Notes under the pieces: generated by a model
What the model was told of the DNA's origin: nothing
Database searches by the model: none
The model's input: the letters and a program-made list of their open reading frames with translations, nothing else
Shown: piece after piece, positions 21,051-22,653 of the stretch
Position numbering within the stretch: the stretch's first letter is position 1
How the letters are laid out: every line of letters begins with the position of its first letter
Assembly: GCA_023460575.1 (NCBI GenBank)
Contig: JAEWPQ010000119.1
Coordinates: 1 to 22,653, forward strand
Length of the DNA stretch: 22,653 bases
Reading direction: 5' to 3'
Source of the DNA: Bacillota bacterium
Lineage (GTDB): Bacteria; Bacillota; Clostridia; Lachnospirales; Lachnospiraceae
Position numbers and translations under genes: made by a program

Positions 21051-21819
21051 GAGCCCCACCGCCATCTACGATTATGAACTGGCCCTGAACATAACTGGAA
21101 CTATCACTGGATAGATAAAGAACTGTACCATTTAATTCCCCTTTCCTTCCTGGACGTCCTGCCGGATTCAATGTATTATATTGATTCAGAAAGTTTTCTG
21201 ACTTAAATAATGTTTCACTCGTCATTTCACTTTCAAAAAGAGCCGGTCCAATGGCATTCACAGTGATACCATATTTTGCATAAGAAGCTGCCATACCTCT
21301 TGTTAATCCAACCACTGCAGCTTTGGATGAATTATAAGAATGTCTGATAAATACATCAAACTTATCTGCAACAACTGCATTTACGGATGCAATATTAATA
21401 ATTTTACCATAGCATCTTTCCTTCATCTGTGGAATTACATATTTACTTGCTAAAAAGATTCCCTTCACATTCGTATCAAAAGATTTATCCCAATCCTCCA
21501 TGGACATGCTGTCTACGCCGCCACGAACAGCAACTCCTGCATTATTTAACAAAATGTCAATGTGGCCGAAGGTATCTAGCACGGATTGCATTGCTGTTTT
21601 TACACTTGCCTCATTTGTAACATCACATCCAACTGCAACTACCTTTCTGCCTGTTTTCTCAATTTCAGCTTTTACTTCGTTTAACTTTTCAATACGTCTT
21701 GCCAGTAATGCAACGTCTGCTCCTGCTTTCGCATAGGCTAGTGCCGCATCTGCACCAAGCCCTGAACTTGCTCCTGTAACTACAGCTACTCTTCCAGTTA
21801 AATCAAAAAAATTTTCCAT
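21043..21819 (-). CDS. Short-chain dehydrogenase/reductase (gluconate 5-dehydrogenase-like)
   Basis: A 258-residue classical SDR. The cofactor loop TGASSGLG is at 15-22, NNAG at 92-95, and the catalytic Ser145, Tyr162 and Lys166 (YNSSK) are present, with the C-terminal QFIIVDGGGAL. The length and motifs fit NAD(P)H-dependent sugar-acid or polyol dehydrogenases of the IdnO/KduD type; specificity is not provable here. The ATG at 21819 is preferred because AAAGGA is 11 nt upstream, while the ATG at 21831 overlaps that site. A 40-codon leader ORF overlaps its start. It lies downstream of a GH3 glycosidase gene on the same strand but separated by a terminator, consistent with a sugar-use locus. 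Confidence 0.9.
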   Translation of the reverse strand: MENFFDLTGRVAVVTGASSGLGADAALAYAKAGADVALLARRIEKLNEVKAEIEKTGRKVVAVGCDVTNEASVKTAMQSVLDTFGHIDILLNNAGVAVRGGVDSMSMEDWDKSFDTNVKGIFLASKYVIPQMKERCYGKIINIASVNAVVADKFDVFIRHSYNSSKAAVVGLTRGMAASYAKYGITVNAIGPALFESEMTSETLFKSENFLNQYNTLNPAGRPGRKGELNGTVLYLSSDSSSYVQGQFIIVDGGGALV

Positions 21820-21925
21820 ATTTATATACATCCTTTCTTAGAATCCAATGTTTATGAGAAACACCTTTTTTACTTACTCTCGCCATATTTTTCTCATAGT
21901 TAATCTCAATGTAATATAATTCCAT
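21803..21925 (-). CDS. Possible 40-codon leader ORF overlapping the SDR start
   Basis: ATG at 21925 follows AAGGGAAGGA by about 5 nt and runs 40 codons to a TGA (21803-21805) inside the SDR gene, overlapping its start by 17 nt in another frame. The product (MELYYIEINYEKNMARVSKK...) is basic and Tyr-rich, and is not recognised. The good ribosome site and the overlap suggest translational coupling to the SDR. Chance cannot be excluded. Confidence 0.4.
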   Translation of the reverse strand: MELYYIEINYEKNMARVSKKGVSHKHWILRKDVYKYGKFF

Positions 21926-21952
21926 TAAAATCCTTCCCTTTAATACGAAAAC

Positions 21953-21989
21953 TGACCCCCTGAACGTTCTACAAGAATTTCGGGAGTCA
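21953..21989 (-). terminator. GC-rich leader hairpin before the SDR leader ORF
   Basis: On the minus strand TGACTCCC (21982-21989) pairs with GGGGGTCA (21953-21960), with GAA/TTC extending the stem, followed by GTTTTCG. It sits between a candidate -10 (TATAAT, 22025-22030) and the leader ORF, so it could be an attenuator or the end of an upstream transcript. Region 21990-22157 shows no gene. Confidence 0.4.
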
Positions 21990-22157
21990 ATACTTATTCA
22001 ATATACAATTTTTTAGAAATATTTATTATAGCTACCTTTTTTTATTTTACCACATAGTGGATATAACGTACATTACCATTTGTTATTTTACATGACAAAT
22101 TTCTACACAAATCTCGCAATGTGTTGAGGCAGTAATATCAATTCCTCAAGTTAGGCC

Positions 22158-22185
22158 TTGTCAGAAGTATTAGTATTCCTGACAA
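22158..22185. repeat. 28-bp imperfect palindrome between GH3 and SDR genes
   Basis: TTGTCAG (22158-22164) and CTGACAA (22179-22185) are perfect outer arms, and the interior also pairs except for one A-C mismatch and two G-U pairs. It lies about 50 nt past the GH3 stop, beyond the terminator. It is a candidate regulator site for the SDR unit or a second 3' hairpin. Confidence 0.45.
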
Positions 22186-22211
22186 ATACTTATATTAGGT
22201 TGCATATTTCA

Positions 22212-22236
22212 AAAAATCAAAATGGTTCCTGGAACC
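22212..22236 (-). terminator. Rho-independent terminator at the GH3 gene end
   Basis: On the minus strand GGTTC-CAG-GAACC (22224-22236) is followed by ATTTTGATTTTTT, starting at the stop codon. The stem is short, but the T-tract is clear. Confidence 0.6.
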
Positions 22237-22653
22237 TATTCAACCCAGGTCTTGGCATAAAAACCCCTTTTTCTGGAATCGATATAAGCCGTATTCTCAA
22301 TTATAAATTTATCAACTAAACGAATATCTTCGGAAGATGCGCCAACACTGACTGTCATAGTTCCTGCCTCAACTATCCATTTCATCTTAATATCCAGGAA
22401 AGCAAATTGATCTGCTTTCATTGAGAAATGAACTGTATTGGTCTTTCCAGCTTCAACTGCCACTCTCGCAAAGCCGGCCAATTCCTTGTTGGGTCGAATC
22501 ATACTGGCTAAGTCATCACGTACATAAACCTGTATAACCTCCTCGCCATCTCTGTCGCCGGTATTGGTAATATCGCATGATAGATTTATCACCCCATCCG
22601 ATTTTACCTTTTTATCCACCTTCAGGTTTGAATATTCAAAGGTAGTATAGCTC
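22236..22653 (-). CDS. GH3-family glycosidase (beta-glucosidase type), C-terminal end only
   Basis: The frame enters from the right window edge and gives 138 residues to the stop at 22236. It begins SYTTFEYSNLKV, the linker to the fibronectin type III-like domain at the end of GH3 enzymes, then NTGDRDGEEVIQVYVRDD, RPNKELAGFARV, EAGKTNTVHFSM and VGASSEDIRL, all hallmarks of that domain (PF14310). The catalytic domains lie outside the window, so the specificity (glucosidase, xylosidase) cannot be read. A terminator overlaps the stop codon. Confidence 0.9.
   Translation of the reverse strand, partial: SYTTFEYSNLKVDKKVKSDGVINLSCDITNTGDRDGEEVIQVYVRDDLASMIRPNKELAGFARVAVEAGKTNTVHFSMKADQFAFLDIKMKWIVEAGTMTVSVGASSEDIRLVDKFIIENTAYIDSRKRGFYAKTWVE

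Noticed and set aside
1..22653. Insertion sequences, phage genes, tRNA or rRNA to explain the mosaic structure
   Set aside because: No transposase, integrase, terminal inverted repeats, attachment-site duplication or RNA gene was recognised on either strand.

Overview
The window looks like accessory chromosome from a low-GC, spore-former-type Firmicute (Clostridia, Lachnospiraceae/Clostridium-like). The support is AT-rich intergenic DNA, strong AGGAGG-type ribosome sites, TTG/ATG starts, TTGACA/TATAAT promoters, many small TetR/MarR/AraC regulators, and anaerobe-type iron-sulfur flavoproteins and a molybdoenzyme. No rRNA, tRNA, CRISPR array, transposase or phage gene was seen. Organism assignment is inference.

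Layout. (1) 1-5926: a partial O-methyltransferase; a two-gene operon (iron-sulfur flavoprotein with zinc ribbon and PCP_red-like tail, then an alpha/beta hydrolase); remnants of a MATE exporter and an AraC regulator; then a TetR repressor divergent from a second iron-sulfur flavoprotein. (2) 5945-13005: one leftward transcription unit headed by a MarR repressor and a MATE exporter, followed by a molybdopterin oxidoreductase and the Moco genes mobA, moeA, mobB, and ending in a moaA gutted by deletion. The Moco genes are visibly richer in G+C than their flanks. (3) 13172-14814: a MarR regulator with a histidine-rich tail in operon with a CDF cation exporter. (4) 15040-18084: a metallo-beta-lactamase-fold hydrolase divergent from a TetR, a decayed LysR gene, and a second TetR divergent from (5) a CruF/DUF422-like membrane protein (18116-19078). 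(6) 19031-22653: debris (Crp/Fnr tail, truncated small gene), a transglutaminase-like lipoprotein, a short-chain dehydrogenase with a leader ORF, and the C-terminal end of a GH3 glycosidase.

How the parts work together. Most units are small regulator-plus-effector modules, and operators can be read in the DNA for nearly all of them. The most coherent system is the MarR-MATE-molybdoenzyme-Moco cassette, with three matching palindromic operators (two before the MATE gene, one on the marR promoter). This suggests a ligand-inducible exporter coupled to a redox enzyme that carries its own cofactor-maturation genes. The second is the His-tailed MarR and Mn-type CDF pair, with three phased operators across one promoter.

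The window also holds at least five broken genes (MATE tail, AraC, moaA, LysR, Crp/Fnr). AraC and moaA keep both ends and have lost the middle. This suggests recent, deletion-driven decay of an acquired region.
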